A DNA stretch of 64,000 bases from Burkholderia guangdongensis (GCF_013403875.1 NZ_JACBNX010000022.1:26442-90441); one strand, 5' to 3'. Counted from the first letter of the stretch, positions 25,622 to 34,966 are shown. A program made the numbers and translations. The notes: a model not told the origin generated them from the sequence alone.

Positions 25622-26416
25622 TCAGCAGCGGTAATCGGAATGCGGATCGTCGATCAGGCGCAACGCGGCTTTCCATCCGATGTCGACGATGCCCATCGGC
25701 ACCGCCTGCGCGAACTGCTTCGCGGTGAGCTCGCGGACTGCGACGGGCGGGAAGTTCAGCGCGGCGCCGCCGGCCATCGCCTGCACCTGAGCCTGGCATG
25801 CGCGTTCGAGGAAGTAGATCTCGTGCCACGCTTCGGCGGCGGTCGCGCCGCCGACGATCAGCCCGTGATTGCGCAGGATCATCGACTTGTTCGGGCCGAA
25901 GTCGCGCACGAGGCGCTCGCGTTCGCCGAGATCGAGCGCGACGCCTTCGTAATCGTGATAGCTGAGCTTGCCGTAGAACTTGAGCGCGTGCTGGCTGATC
26001 GGCAGCAGGCCCTCCTTCTGCGCGGACACGGCGATGCCGGCGGCGGTGTGCGTATGGATCACGAAATGCAGATCGTCGCGGGCCATGTGGACGGCGGAAT
26101 GGATCGTGAAGCCGGCGGCGTTCACGCGGAAGCGCTCGGGCTCGGCCTCGGCGCGCTCGTCGATCACGTTGCCGGCATGGTCGATCTTCACGAGATCGGA
26201 CGCGCGCATCTCGTGGAAGAGCACGCCGTAGCGATTGATCAGGAAGGTCGGAACATCGCCGGGGAGCCGCGCGGAGATGTGGGTGTCGATCATGTCCGTC
26301 ATGCGGAAATGGGCGACGAGGCGGTACAGCGCGGCCAGTTCCACGCGAATTGCCCATTCTTCGGGCGTGCAGCCGGATTGGCCGGCCGGCGGGCGCACTT
26401 GTTCCAGGGAGGACAT
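25622..26416 (-). CDS. Class II aldolase/adducin-family protein
   Basis: The 264-residue protein has the metal-binding triad of the family, HTHTAAG (His121, His123) and RNHGLIVGG (His184). In L-fuculose-phosphate aldolase the catalytic Glu sits four residues before a conserved His; here the equivalent stretch reads NAAGFTIHSAVH with Gly in that place, so a true retro-aldol reaction by the standard mechanism is doubtful. Decarboxylase or isomerase-like chemistry is possible. ATG 26416 is preceded by GGAG. It appears to form an operon with the hydroxyacid dehydrogenase downstream. Confidence 0.8.
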   Translation of the reverse strand: MSSLEQVRPPAGQSGCTPEEWAIRVELAALYRLVAHFRMTDMIDTHISARLPGDVPTFLINRYGVLFHEMRASDLVKIDHAGNVIDERAEAEPERFRVNAAGFTIHSAVHMARDDLHFVIHTHTAAGIAVSAQKEGLLPISQHALKFYGKLSYHDYEGVALDLGERERLVRDFGPNKSMILRNHGLIVGGATAAEAWHEIYFLERACQAQVQAMAGGAALNFPPVAVRELTAKQFAQAVPMGIVDIGWKAALRLIDDPHSDYRC

Positions 26417-26544
26417 CGAGATCGCTCCAGTCAACGAGGGGATAACGGAGTAGTGTTCGCCCGCGTCCCCCGCGTTGTCAAACTCATTGTGCTAATGCGG
26501 ATCCATTCACGCGGTGAATACCGCGGAGCGCATTCGCGCGGCGC

Positions 26545-27489
26545 TCATCGCCGCGACAGATGAATCCCCGCGAGCATGCATCGCACCGATCCGCCCGCCA
26601 TCTCGATCGTCGGCACGTCGAGCGGCAGCAGGCGCGCGGACTGCTCGATCTGCGCGCGCTGGTCGTGCGTCAGGCAGTCGAACGCGCGCTGCGACAGCGC
26701 GAGCACGCGGCCGTCGCGGCCCGACAGCTCGAGCGCGTTGCCGGCGAAGTTCGCGATCTGCGCGGGCGTCAGCGCGATCACCGTGCGGCCGGTCTCGGCG
26801 ATCCGGCGGCGGATCTCGTCGCGGCGCGCCGGGTTCGCGATCAGCTCGAGGCCGACCAGCGCGAACTCGGTCGCCACGCTCATCATCACGTTCGTGTGAT
26901 AGATCGGCCGGCCGCTCGCATCGGCGGTGTCGAAGCAGATCGGCTCGAAGTTGAAGTGCGTGCAGAAGCGTTCGAGCGCGACCGGATCGGCGCGGCGCGA
27001 CCGCGCGGCATACGCGATCCGCGCGACGTGGTCGAGCACCATCGCGCCCGTGCCTTCGAGGAACACGTCGTCGTATTCGAGGCCCGAGTAGTCGATCACG
27101 TCCTGCACCCGGTATTCGGCCTTCAGCATCTCGATCACGTCGCCGCGCCGCTCGCGCCGGCGGCTCGGACTGTACATCGGATACAGCGCGACGTGCCCGC
27201 CCGGATGCGTCGAGAACCAGTTGTTCGGGAACACCGAGTCCGGCGTTTCGCGCTCGCCGTGGTCGTCGAACACGTGCACGCGCACGCCGGCTTCCGTCAG
27301 CGTCTGCGCGGCCGTGCTCACCTCGTCGCGCGCGGCGGCGGACAGCGTGCGCGCGCCGTCGTCGCCATCGCTATCGGCGGTTGCGTTGCGCTGGAACGCG
27401 TTGTCCGCGGCGGTTTCGGGATTGGGAAGGAAGCGGTGCGGCCGGATCATCACGACGGCGGCCGGCGCCTGAATCGATACGGGGTTCAT
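26545..27489 (-). CDS. ctlX: Citrulline-utilising hydrolase, CtlX type (arginine deiminase-like fold)
   Basis: The 314-residue protein belongs to the amidinotransferase/dimethylargininase-like fold. The recognisable motifs are PDSVFPNNWFSTH (about 83-95), the acidic LEGTG near 144-148, His198 in YHTNVMMSV, and nucleophile Cys304 in GGSVRCMLAGIHL. CtlX proteins are associated with citrulline breakdown to ornithine. The ornithine cyclodeaminase gene lies directly upstream (68-base gap, same strand) and an Lrp-type regulator is divergent, fitting a citrulline/ornithine catabolic unit. The exact substrate should be regarded as inferred. Confidence 0.8.
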   Translation of the reverse strand: MNPVSIQAPAAVVMIRPHRFLPNPETAADNAFQRNATADSDGDDGARTLSAAARDEVSTAAQTLTEAGVRVHVFDDHGERETPDSVFPNNWFSTHPGGHVALYPMYSPSRRRERRGDVIEMLKAEYRVQDVIDYSGLEYDDVFLEGTGAMVLDHVARIAYAARSRRADPVALERFCTHFNFEPICFDTADASGRPIYHTNVMMSVATEFALVGLELIANPARRDEIRRRIAETGRTVIALTPAQIANFAGNALELSGRDGRVLALSQRAFDCLTHDQRAQIEQSARLLPLDVPTIEMAGGSVRCMLAGIHLSRR

Positions 27490-27557
27490 CGAAAGGGATG
27501 CGGGTGGCGAAGGTCTGCGGGGCGGCGGGGCACGCGCCCCGCCGGTTCATGACGCGA

Positions 27558-28652
27558 TCAGCGCGCGAGTGCTGCATCGGGCTCGAGCGCGGCCTCGGCG
27601 GCCGCGAGCGGCGCCGGGCGGCCGGCGGTTGCCGACGGATCGTCGATCAGCGCGAACAGGTTCTTCGGATCGACCGCGGGCGGGATCAGCGCGATCTCGA
27701 CGCCGGCGTTGTGCCGCTGCGCGAGCGCGTACAGGTAGCGCAGCGCGGAGAAATCCTCGAGCGCGAAGCCGACCGAGTCGAACACGGTGACCTGCGCGGC
27801 GTCCGTGCGGCCCGCCGCGTCGCCGCGCAGCACGCGCCACAGCTCGGTGACCGGGAAGTCGGCCGGCATCTGCTGGATGTCGCCCTCGATGCGCGACTGC
27901 GGCTCGAACTCGACGAACACCGGGCCCATCCGCAGCACGTCCGCGTGCAGTTCGGTCTTGCCGGGGCAGTCGCCGCCGACCGCGTTCAGGTGCATGCCGG
28001 GCTCGATCATGTCGGGCGTGACGATCGTCGCGTACGCCTTGTCGGCGGTCACGGTCGTCACGATGTCGGCGCCGCGCGTCGCGTCGTGCGGCGACGCGGC
28101 GCGCACGACGCGCAGCTTCGGCCACGCGGCAAGGTTCGCGACGAGCTTGTCGGTCGCGCGCGGATCGACGTCGTACACGCGAATCTCGTCGATACCGGCG
28201 AGCGTGTGGAACGCGATCGCCTGGAACTCGCTCTGCGCGCCGTTGCCGATCAGCGCCATCGTGCGCGAATCGGGCCGCGCGAGCGCGCGCGCGGCAAGCA
28301 CCGACGTCGCGGCGGTGCGCGTCGCGGTCGTCAGCGTCAGCTCGGCGAGCAGCAACGGGTAGCCGGTCTCGACCTCGGCGAGCGCGCCGAACGCCATCAC
28401 CGTGTGCATGCCGCGCGACGCGTTGATCGGATGGCCGTTCACGTACTTGAAGCCATAGTGCGTCGCGTCGGCGACCGGCATCAGCTCGATCACGCCGTCG
28501 TGCGAATGGTTCGCGACACGCGGCGACTTGTCGAATTCGTTCCAGCGCAGGTAGTCGGCGCGCAGCGTGTCGACGAGCTCGCCGAGGAAGCGGGTGATGC
28601 CGGTTTGCGCGATCAGCCGGGCGGTTGCGGGAACGTCGAGAAAGCGGGTCAT
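27558..28652 (-). CDS. Ornithine cyclodeaminase
   Basis: The 364-residue protein is a mu-crystallin/ornithine cyclodeaminase family member of the longer (about 350-residue) class: substrate-binding region KYVNGHPINASRGMHTVMAF, NAD-binding motif MALIGNGAQSEFQ and NAVGGDCPGKTEL. It would convert ornithine to proline and ammonia with NAD+ recycled in the active site. GGTGGAG lies 7-13 bases before ATG 28652. It is the first gene of the unit with ctlX and is divergent from the Lrp-type regulator. Confidence 0.9.
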   Translation of the reverse strand: MTRFLDVPATARLIAQTGITRFLGELVDTLRADYLRWNEFDKSPRVANHSHDGVIELMPVADATHYGFKYVNGHPINASRGMHTVMAFGALAEVETGYPLLLAELTLTTATRTAATSVLAARALARPDSRTMALIGNGAQSEFQAIAFHTLAGIDEIRVYDVDPRATDKLVANLAAWPKLRVVRAASPHDATRGADIVTTVTADKAYATIVTPDMIEPGMHLNAVGGDCPGKTELHADVLRMGPVFVEFEPQSRIEGDIQQMPADFPVTELWRVLRGDAAGRTDAAQVTVFDSVGFALEDFSALRYLYALAQRHNAGVEIALIPPAVDPKNLFALIDDPSATAGRPAPLAAAEAALEPDAALAR

Positions 28653-28786
28653 GCAATGTCTCCACCAAGTTGGGATGCGGCGACGTGCGCCGTGTACTGG
28701 AGACATTATTTCCGGGACGACAGCCAACAAAAAGACAGCAAAAGTGTCAGATTTGTCCGGATGTTTGGCAAAATGCCGACTTGAAT

Positions 28787-28799
28787 GAGCATAATGCTC
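28787..28799. promoter_or_regulatory. GAGCATAATGCTC dyad in the OCD/Lrp divergent promoter region
   Basis: A perfect 13-bp palindrome with a central A lies between the ornithine cyclodeaminase gene and the Lrp-type regulator. Lrp/AsnC proteins bind degenerate 13-15-bp dyads of this size, so this is the natural candidate site. Confidence 0.5.
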
Positions 28800-28860
28800 G
28801 GAAATGCGGGTGCGGACGCGCTTGCGCACGGACAGGACGCACGACAGGAGGTTCGCCCCG

Positions 28861-29292
28861 ATGATCACGCTGGACGACGTCGATCGGCAGTTGATCGGCT
28901 TGCTGCGTGACAACGCGCGGCTGTCGGTCGTCGCGCTCGCGAAGCAGTTGCGCGTCGCGCGCGCGACGGTGCAGAACCGGCTCGCGCGGCTCGAGCAGCA
29001 CGGCGTGATCGTCGGCTACACGGTGCGGCTGAAGCCGGCCGCGGACCGGCACCGGATCCGCGCGCTGATGTCGATCGCGGTGCAGGGCAACCGCGCGGCC
29101 GATGTCGTGAAGGTGCTGCGCGGCCATCCGAACGTCGCGGCGATCCACAGCACGAACGGGCGCTGGGATCTGATCGCCGAGCTGCACGCGGATTCGCTCG
29201 AGCATTTCGATCGCGTGCTCGGAGCGATCCGGCTGATCGACGGGATCGCGAACACCGAGACGAGTATTTTGCTGTCGACGCACAAGGCGTGA
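28861..29292 (+). CDS. Lrp/AsnC-family regulator
   Basis: The 143-residue protein has the Lrp helix-turn-helix (LDDVDRQLIGLLRDNARLSV, ARATVQNRLARLEQHGVIVGY) and the RAM effector domain (ALMSIAVQGNRAADVVKVL, later NGRWDLIAELHADS). AGGAGG ends nine bases before ATG 28861. Divergent placement next to ornithine cyclodeaminase suggests that it controls that gene and ctlX in response to an amino acid such as ornithine. Confidence 0.9.
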   Translation: MITLDDVDRQLIGLLRDNARLSVVALAKQLRVARATVQNRLARLEQHGVIVGYTVRLKPAADRHRIRALMSIAVQGNRAADVVKVLRGHPNVAAIHSTNGRWDLIAELHADSLEHFDRVLGAIRLIDGIANTETSILLSTHKA

Positions 29293-29314
29293 TGTGCGGC
29301 TTGGGAGGAGGGAA

Positions 29315-29770
29315 ATGACAAACCGTGATCCGATCGATGTCGCAGATGGATTCGAGGTCAGGATCGTTCCCGATAAATCGGCGTATTTGATATTGATGCT
29401 GTTTGTTGCCGGTGCGCCACTGATGCTTTCAGTGATTGTGCTCGCTTTGAGTGGCGGCGCGGAGTGGGGACTCGTGACGGGCGCTCTGTCGATTGAAGCA
29501 TTTATTTTTTATTATTTGAAGCGGCATTTGATTTTGCTGGGGAGAGGGCGAGTTTGCGTCAGAAAGGCGTTTTCTGAGATCGAATTTCCGGTTTCCGACG
29601 TGACGCACGTTAGATTGGAGGCTGGATTGAAAAAATACACCGATCGGTTCGGTCCTTTTTATCGATTGATATTTTCCGTGAAAGATGAGGATGTGGTGGT
29701 TAATGCCAAGATTTTCAAAATTCGGGATATTAACTCTATTTTGAATTATTTCAACAAGAGGGTGGTTTGA
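29315..29770 (+). CDS. Small AT-rich membrane protein, unknown function
   Basis: The 151-residue protein has two adjacent hydrophobic helices (about residues 22-45 and 50-66) followed by a basic, beta-rich soluble tail (FSEIEFPVSDVTHVRLEAGL, VKDEDVVVNAKIFKIRDI). The pattern resembles bacterial PH-like or YcxB-type proteins, but I cannot assign it. GGGAGGAGGGAA precedes ATG 29315. Codons in the second half are AT-rich (ATT, TTT, AAT), unlike every neighbour, suggesting recent acquisition. Confidence 0.65.
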   Translation: MTNRDPIDVADGFEVRIVPDKSAYLILMLFVAGAPLMLSVIVLALSGGAEWGLVTGALSIEAFIFYYLKRHLILLGRGRVCVRKAFSEIEFPVSDVTHVRLEAGLKKYTDRFGPFYRLIFSVKDEDVVVNAKIFKIRDINSILNYFNKRVV

Positions 29771-29804
29771 GTCGCCGTCATTGACGGCGCGTCTATCGCG
29801 TCGT

Positions 29805-30704
29805 TCACGCGTCCCAATACGGCGGATCGCCGAACGCGCTACGCAGGCAGTCCGAGAACGCGCGCAGCTTCGCGGACGGATGCCGCCCCTCCGGATGCGC
29901 GACGTAGATCGTTTCCGGCTCGGCCTGCACGCCGATGTCGATCACCTGAAGCTGGCCCGCGCGGATCGCGTCCCCGACAATGAAGGTCGGCGCATGCATG
30001 ATCCCGAGCCCCGCGATCGCCGCGTCGCGCATCATGTCGCCGTTGTTCAGGCCGAGGCCGAACGTGCCGCGCACGATCGTGGCGCCGTCGTCACCGGCGA
30101 ACCGCCAGTCCTCGACGCCTCGGTTCGAATAGAAAATCCCGCGATGCGCGCCGAGCTCGGCCGGCGACGCGGGCGTGCCGTGCCGCGCCAGATAGCCGGG
30201 CGACGCGACCAGCACGCGGCGACTCGTCGCGAGGTGCCATGCAACGAGGCCCGAATCCGGCATCGGCCCGTGCCGGACGACAGCGTCGTAGCCTTCCGCG
30301 GCGACATCGATCCGGCGGTCGTTCAGCTCCAGCATCAGCCGGATTTCCGGATGCTTCGCGAGAAACGGATAAATCGCCGGCCCGAGATGCATGCGGCCGA
30401 ACGTGACCGGCGCGGAAATCCGCAGCGGGCCGACCAGCTCGCCGCGGCGCTCGGCCAGTTCCGCCGCTGCGTCCTCGACCTCGCGCACGATCCGCGACGC
30501 GCGCGAGAGAAACGCGGCGCCGTCTTCGGTCAGCGACAGCTTGCGCGTCGTGCGCCGCAGCAGAATCGCGCCGACCTCGCGCTCCAGTTCCGCCAGGCGC
30601 TCGCTGACGACCGAGCGCGACAGCCGCAAACGCCGCGCGGCCTCACTCAACGAGCCGCTCTCGGCCACCATCACGAACGTCGCGATCCCGTCGAGCTTCA
30701 TCAT
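29805..30704 (-). CDS. LysR-family regulator, divergent from an SDR gene
   Basis: The 299-residue protein has the LysR helix-turn-helix (MVAESGSLSEAARRLRLSRS, VVSERLAELEREVGAILL) and effector domain. It is of the short-chain-dehydrogenase-linked subtype common in proteobacteria. The 123-base intergenic region is shared with the SDR gene on the other strand, its likely target. Confidence 0.88.
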   Translation of the reverse strand: MMKLDGIATFVMVAESGSLSEAARRLRLSRSVVSERLAELEREVGAILLRRTTRKLSLTEDGAAFLSRASRIVREVEDAAAELAERRGELVGPLRISAPVTFGRMHLGPAIYPFLAKHPEIRLMLELNDRRIDVAAEGYDAVVRHGPMPDSGLVAWHLATSRRVLVASPGYLARHGTPASPAELGAHRGIFYSNRGVEDWRFAGDDGATIVRGTFGLGLNNGDMMRDAAIAGLGIMHAPTFIVGDAIRAGQLQVIDIGVQAEPETIYVAHPEGRHPSAKLRAFSDCLRSAFGDPPYWDA

Positions 30705-30827
30705 TGTTCGGTTTTTCCGAAATGCAGAATGGGGATCTGAATACTACCGCGAACCAATCCGTGCGCCGATACTGCGTCCATGCATCACCTCCATCCATCG
30801 ACTCGATTCATCAACAGGAGATTCATC

Positions 30828-31592
30828 ATGGGACGTCTGGAAAACAAGGTCGCGATCGTGACCGGTGCAAGCTCGGGCATCGGCCGAGCGACCGCGAAGC
30901 TGTTCGCACGGGAAGGCGCGAAGGTCGTCGTCGGCGCGCGCCGCGAGCGCGAACTCGCCGAACTCGTCGCCGAGATCGAAGCCGATGGCGGACAGGCAGT
31001 GCGTCTCGCCGGCGACGTGCGGTCCGAAAGCTATGCGAAAGCGCTCGTCGACCTCGCCGTCGCGAAGTTCGGCCGGCTCGACATCGCGTTCAACAACGCA
31101 GGCGTGATCGGCGAGAGCGGCGCGAGCACCGGCGTGTCGCTCGACGGCTGGAACGATGCGATCGCGGTGAATCTGACCGGCGCGTTCCTCGGCGCGAAGC
31201 ACCAGATAGCAGAGATGCTGAAGCACGGCGGCGGATCGGTGATCTTCACGTCGACGTTCGTCGGCTACAGCAGCGCGTTTCCAGGCGTCGCCGCTTACGC
31301 GGCGAGCAAGTCCGGGCTGATCGGGCTCACGCAGGCGCTCGCGGCCGAATACGGCCCGAATGGCATTCGCGTGAACGCGGTGCTGCCGGGCGCGGTCGAG
31401 ACCGACATGTATCACGCGGTGAACGACACCGACGAAAAGGCGGCGTTCATCACGAACCTGCATGCGCTGAAGCGCGTCGGCCGGCCGGACGAGATCGCGC
31501 GGTCGGTGCTGTACTTCGCGTCGGACGATTCGTCGTTCGTCACCGGCACCGCGGCGCTGATCGACGGCGGGTTGTCGATCACGCGAACCTGA
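30828..31592 (+). CDS. Short-chain dehydrogenase/reductase
   Basis: The 254-residue classical SDR has the NAD(P) motif TGASSGIG (about 13-20), NNAG (about 87-90), catalytic Ser in IFTSTF, and Tyr/Lys in YAASKSG, followed by PGAVETDM. The basic residue in GARRERE after the second strand favours NADP(H). The substrate is unknown. AGGAG lies before ATG 30828; an upstream ATG at 30780 has no ribosome binding site. Confidence 0.9.
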   Translation: MGRLENKVAIVTGASSGIGRATAKLFAREGAKVVVGARRERELAELVAEIEADGGQAVRLAGDVRSESYAKALVDLAVAKFGRLDIAFNNAGVIGESGASTGVSLDGWNDAIAVNLTGAFLGAKHQIAEMLKHGGGSVIFTSTFVGYSSAFPGVAAYAASKSGLIGLTQALAAEYGPNGIRVNAVLPGAVETDMYHAVNDTDEKAAFITNLHALKRVGRPDEIARSVLYFASDDSSFVTGTAALIDGGLSITRT

Positions 31593-31652
31593 CGGTGTGG
31601 GCAACTGACGTGGCGCGTTCAGGATGCCGCGCCCGCCGCCGGCATCTCGCGT

Positions 31653-33080
31653 TCAATGCACCGCGTCGACCGTCGACGCAGCGTGGCTGCCTTCCGCCCT
31701 CGGAAACGTCAGCGTCACCGCGAACCCGCCGGCTTCCGGAAACGCGAAGCCGATGTGCCCGCCGTGCGCTTTCATCACCTCCTGCACGATCGCGAGCCCC
31801 AGCCCGGAGCCGGTGCGGCGCTCGCGGCCGTCCGGGCCGATCCGCACGAACGGCTGCAGCGCAGCCGCCCAGTGCTCGCGAGCCATCCCGCGGCCGTTGT
31901 CGGTCACGGTCAACGCGACCGACTCGCGCGACGTCGCGACCGACACGGCGATCTCGTCCGCCGCGCCGTGCAGGAGCGCGTTGTGCAGCACGTTCGACAG
32001 CGCTTCCTGCAGGCTGATCGCATCACCGGCGATCGTCGCGCGCGCGGCATCGGCGTCGAACGACACGCGCACGTCGCGCGCATCCGCGAGCGGAATCGTG
32101 CGGCCGAGCACCTCCTTCGCGAGTTCGACCAGTTCGACCGGCTCAAGCGCCACGACTTCCGACCGATGGATCACCATCGCGTGGTTCAGCAACTGCCCGG
32201 TCAGGCGGCCGACGTCCGCACTGGTCGCGCGCAGCGCGTCGAGCCGCGCTGCCTGGCGCGCGGCGTCGGTCTCGCTGCGGAGCAGTTCGATCTGCGCGTC
32301 GAGCCGCGCGAGCGGCGTGCGCATCTGGTGCGCGGCGTCCGCGATGAAGCGCTGCATCGCGGCGATCCGCTCCGCGAGCCGGTGCATCAGCCCGTTGATC
32401 GCGCCGATGATCGCGTCGATCTCGCTCGGCGTGTCGACCGCGACGGGCCGCAGGTCGGCCGGATCGCGCGACGCGATGATCCGCTCCACCTGCACGAGCG
32501 GGCGCAGGCCGCGCTTGATCGCCAGGCCGCTCGCGCCGATCGCGAGCACGCTCATCAGCACGATCAGCGTCCACACCTTCACGCTCATGTCGATCGCGAG
32601 TTGCTGGCGCGCGTTCGTCGTCTGCGCGACCGTGACGAGCGCCCAGCCGGGCGTGCGCTCCTCGGGCATGTAGCGCGCGATCGTCGCGGTGCGGATGCGC
32701 CGGTGCTGATAGCGGCCGTCCGCGAGCACGACGCCCTGCCGCGCGGCGAGCGGGTTCGGCGGTCCGTCCAGATCGGCATAGCCCGCGACGGCGATGCCGC
32801 GCGAATCGACGACCTTGTAGTAGACGAGATCGTAGTTCGACAGCGACGACAGCGCGGCGACCGGCGGATTCAGCGCGAGCACGCCGCCCTGCACGTACAG
32901 GTTCTCGGCGACCTGGATCGCCGCGCCGGACAGCAGCTGATCGTACGCGCGCTCGGCGGCGACGCCCGCGTAGTAGCGCGCGATCGCCGCGAGCGCAATT
33001 GCTCCGGTCACGACGACGAACGCGATGAACAGCAGCGTGCGGCCGAACAGCGTCTTCGGGAACCAGTCAGCGCGTCGCAA
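31653..33080 (-). CDS. Sensor histidine kinase (TctE/QseC-like)
   Basis: The 475-residue membrane kinase has two membrane helices (about residues 14-34 and 168-188) enclosing a periplasmic sensor domain, then HAMP (about 190-243), the phospho-accepting His251 in ADAAHQMRTPLARL, and the ATPase with N box NVLHNALLHGA and G boxes DNGRGM and GSGLGLAIV. It overlaps the 3' end of the response regulator by 14 bases, so the two are cotranscribed. The architecture matches TctE-type sensors of small organic acids. Confidence 0.92.
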   Translation of the reverse strand: MRRADWFPKTLFGRTLLFIAFVVVTGAIALAAIARYYAGVAAERAYDQLLSGAAIQVAENLYVQGGVLALNPPVAALSSLSNYDLVYYKVVDSRGIAVAGYADLDGPPNPLAARQGVVLADGRYQHRRIRTATIARYMPEERTPGWALVTVAQTTNARQQLAIDMSVKVWTLIVLMSVLAIGASGLAIKRGLRPLVQVERIIASRDPADLRPVAVDTPSEIDAIIGAINGLMHRLAERIAAMQRFIADAAHQMRTPLARLDAQIELLRSETDAARQAARLDALRATSADVGRLTGQLLNHAMVIHRSEVVALEPVELVELAKEVLGRTIPLADARDVRVSFDADAARATIAGDAISLQEALSNVLHNALLHGAADEIAVSVATSRESVALTVTDNGRGMAREHWAAALQPFVRIGPDGRERRTGSGLGLAIVQEVMKAHGGHIGFAFPEAGGFAVTLTFPRAEGSHAASTVDAVH

Positions 33081-33732
33081 TCTGGTACCCCACGCCGCGC
33101 GCGGTGCGAATCTCGATCGCGCTGCCTTGCAGTTTCTTGCGCACGCGCGTCACGTACTGCTCGACCGCGTTCGGCGTCGGCTCGTTGCCGAAGCTGAACA
33201 ACTGGTTCAGCAATTCCTCCTTCGAGAAGATGCGCTGCGGGCGGCTCGCGAGAATCTCGAGCAGCGCGAACTCCTGGCGCGACAGCGACAGCGGCTTGCC
33301 GTCGAGCGCCGCGAGCCGGCTGCTGCGGTCGATCACGAGGCTGCCGAGTGTCAGCGCGTCGTTCGCGTGGCCGCTGTTGCGGCGCAGGAGCGCCTGCACG
33401 CGCGCGTCGAGCTCGCGGTAGTCGAACGGCTTCACCAGATAGTCGTCGGCGCCGAGGCCGAGGCCGCTGACCCGGTCGTCGATCGCGGAGCGCGCGGTCA
33501 CGAGCAGCACCGGCGTCGTGCTGCCCGACGCGCGCAGCCCGCGCAGGACCGCGAAGCCGTCCATCGACGGCAGCATCACGTCGAGCACGACGAGATCGAA
33601 GCGCTCGACCGCGAGCAGCCCGTGCGCGATCGCGCCGTCGGTTTCGAGATCGACCGCGTGGCCGAGCCGGGCGAGGCGGCTCTTGATCGCCGCGCCGATT
33701 TCCGCGTCGTCCTCGACGACCAGAATGCGCAT
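33067..33732 (-). CDS. OmpR/PhoB-type response regulator (TctD-like)
   Basis: The 221-residue protein has a receiver domain (Asp8/Asp9, phospho-accepting Asp51 in VVLDVMLPSMDG, Thr79, Lys101 in LVKPFDY) and a C-terminal winged helix (LSRQEFALLEILASRPQRIF, EQYVTRVRKKL). AAGGAG precedes ATG 33732. The divergent binding-protein gene (123-base gap) and MFS gene are the likely targets. Confidence 0.93.
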   Translation of the reverse strand: MRILVVEDDAEIGAAIKSRLARLGHAVDLETDGAIAHGLLAVERFDLVVLDVMLPSMDGFAVLRGLRASGSTTPVLLVTARSAIDDRVSGLGLGADDYLVKPFDYRELDARVQALLRRNSGHANDALTLGSLVIDRSSRLAALDGKPLSLSRQEFALLEILASRPQRIFSKEELLNQLFSFGNEPTPNAVEQYVTRVRKKLQGSAIEIRTARGVGYQIATR

Positions 33733-33855
33733 GATGCGTGGGGCTCCTTTAGGGTTTTCCCGGGAGGGGACTGTCAGCATTTTCTCAGACTCGCTCGCTA
33801 ACCTGTGCGCGAGCGGCATCCGAGACCGCGGCCCAGCACCGAGAAAGGAGACGGC

Positions 33856-34902
33856 ATGGCACACCCGACACGCACGACGCCGTCGCCGCGCCGCCGCGCG
33901 CTGACGCTCGCCGGCCTCGGCCTCGGCCTCGCCGCCGCGTGCGCGCCGTCGCTCGTGCGCTCGCGAGCGCGCGCGGTGCGGATCTCGAAAGGCTATGGGG
34001 TGCTGTATCTGCCGCTGCTCGTGATGGAGCGGCAGCGGCTGTTCGAGAAGCACGCGGCACGGCACGGGCTGCGCGGCGTCAGCGTCGACTGGGTGCTGCT
34101 CGACGGCGGCAACTCGGTCAACGACGCGATGATGGCCGGCACGCTCGATTTCGCGGGCGCCGGCGCACCGGGCTTCATCGAGCTGTGGGCGCGCTCGCGC
34201 GGGATTCCGAACGTCGAGGTGATCGGCGTCTGCGGGCTGTCGACGACGTCGCTGTCGCTGAACACGAACCGGCCGTCGCTCGTGTCGCTGCGCGACTTCA
34301 CGCCCGCCGACCGGATCGCGGTGCCGGGCATTCGCACGTCGCTGTCGGCGGTCGTGCTGCAGATGGTCGCGAGCCGGCTGCTCGGCGCGCAGCATTTCGC
34401 GCATCTCGACTCGATGACCGTGAACCTGCCGCATCCGCAGGCGATGCAGGCGCTGATCCGGCGCGAAGCCGGCATCACCGCGCACTTCACGTCGCCGCCG
34501 TTCTCGACGCTCGAGCTGCACGCGCCCGGCATCCATCGCGTCGTGAATTCGATCGACGTGCTCGGCCCGCTGACGCTCGACGTCGTGTTCGCGCCGAAGC
34601 GGCTCGTCGATGGCGAGCCCGCGCTCGCGGCCGCGTTCGTCGCCGCGCTCGACGATGCGAATCGCGTGATCGCGCAGGATCCGGGTACGGCGGCCGCGCT
34701 CTATGCCGCGACGTCGGGCGTCGGCGTGTCGCGCGACGACGTGCTGCGGATGCTGGCCGCGCCCGAGACCCGTTTCTCGGTGCGGCCGAGCCAACTGATG
34801 GATTACGTCGAGTTTCTGTCGATGGTCGGCACGATCAAGACGAAGCCGCGTACGTGGAACGACATGTTCGCGCCGGCGCTCGACGCATTCCGGCCCGCGT
34901 GA
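33856..34902 (+). CDS. ABC-type substrate-binding protein (NMT1/TauA-like), orphan
   Basis: The 348-residue protein has a twin-arginine-like export signal (SPRRRALTLAGLGLGLAAAC) and an NMT1/THI5/SsuA-like binding fold (KGYGVLYLPLLVMERQRLFE, GGNSVNDAMMAGTLDFAGAG). No permease or ATPase gene lies next to it; instead an MFS transporter follows 64 bases on. It might serve as a sensing partner of the divergent two-component system or use a distant ABC transporter. AAGGAG precedes ATG 33856. Confidence 0.8.
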   Translation: MAHPTRTTPSPRRRALTLAGLGLGLAAACAPSLVRSRARAVRISKGYGVLYLPLLVMERQRLFEKHAARHGLRGVSVDWVLLDGGNSVNDAMMAGTLDFAGAGAPGFIELWARSRGIPNVEVIGVCGLSTTSLSLNTNRPSLVSLRDFTPADRIAVPGIRTSLSAVVLQMVASRLLGAQHFAHLDSMTVNLPHPQAMQALIRREAGITAHFTSPPFSTLELHAPGIHRVVNSIDVLGPLTLDVVFAPKRLVDGEPALAAAFVAALDDANRVIAQDPGTAAALYAATSGVGVSRDDVLRMLAAPETRFSVRPSQLMDYVEFLSMVGTIKTKPRTWNDMFAPALDAFRPA

Positions 34903-34966
34903 GCGCGGCCGGCCGATGCATGCACAACCGTTACCGAACCCCGGAACAAACAGAGAGGAGTCCGAT

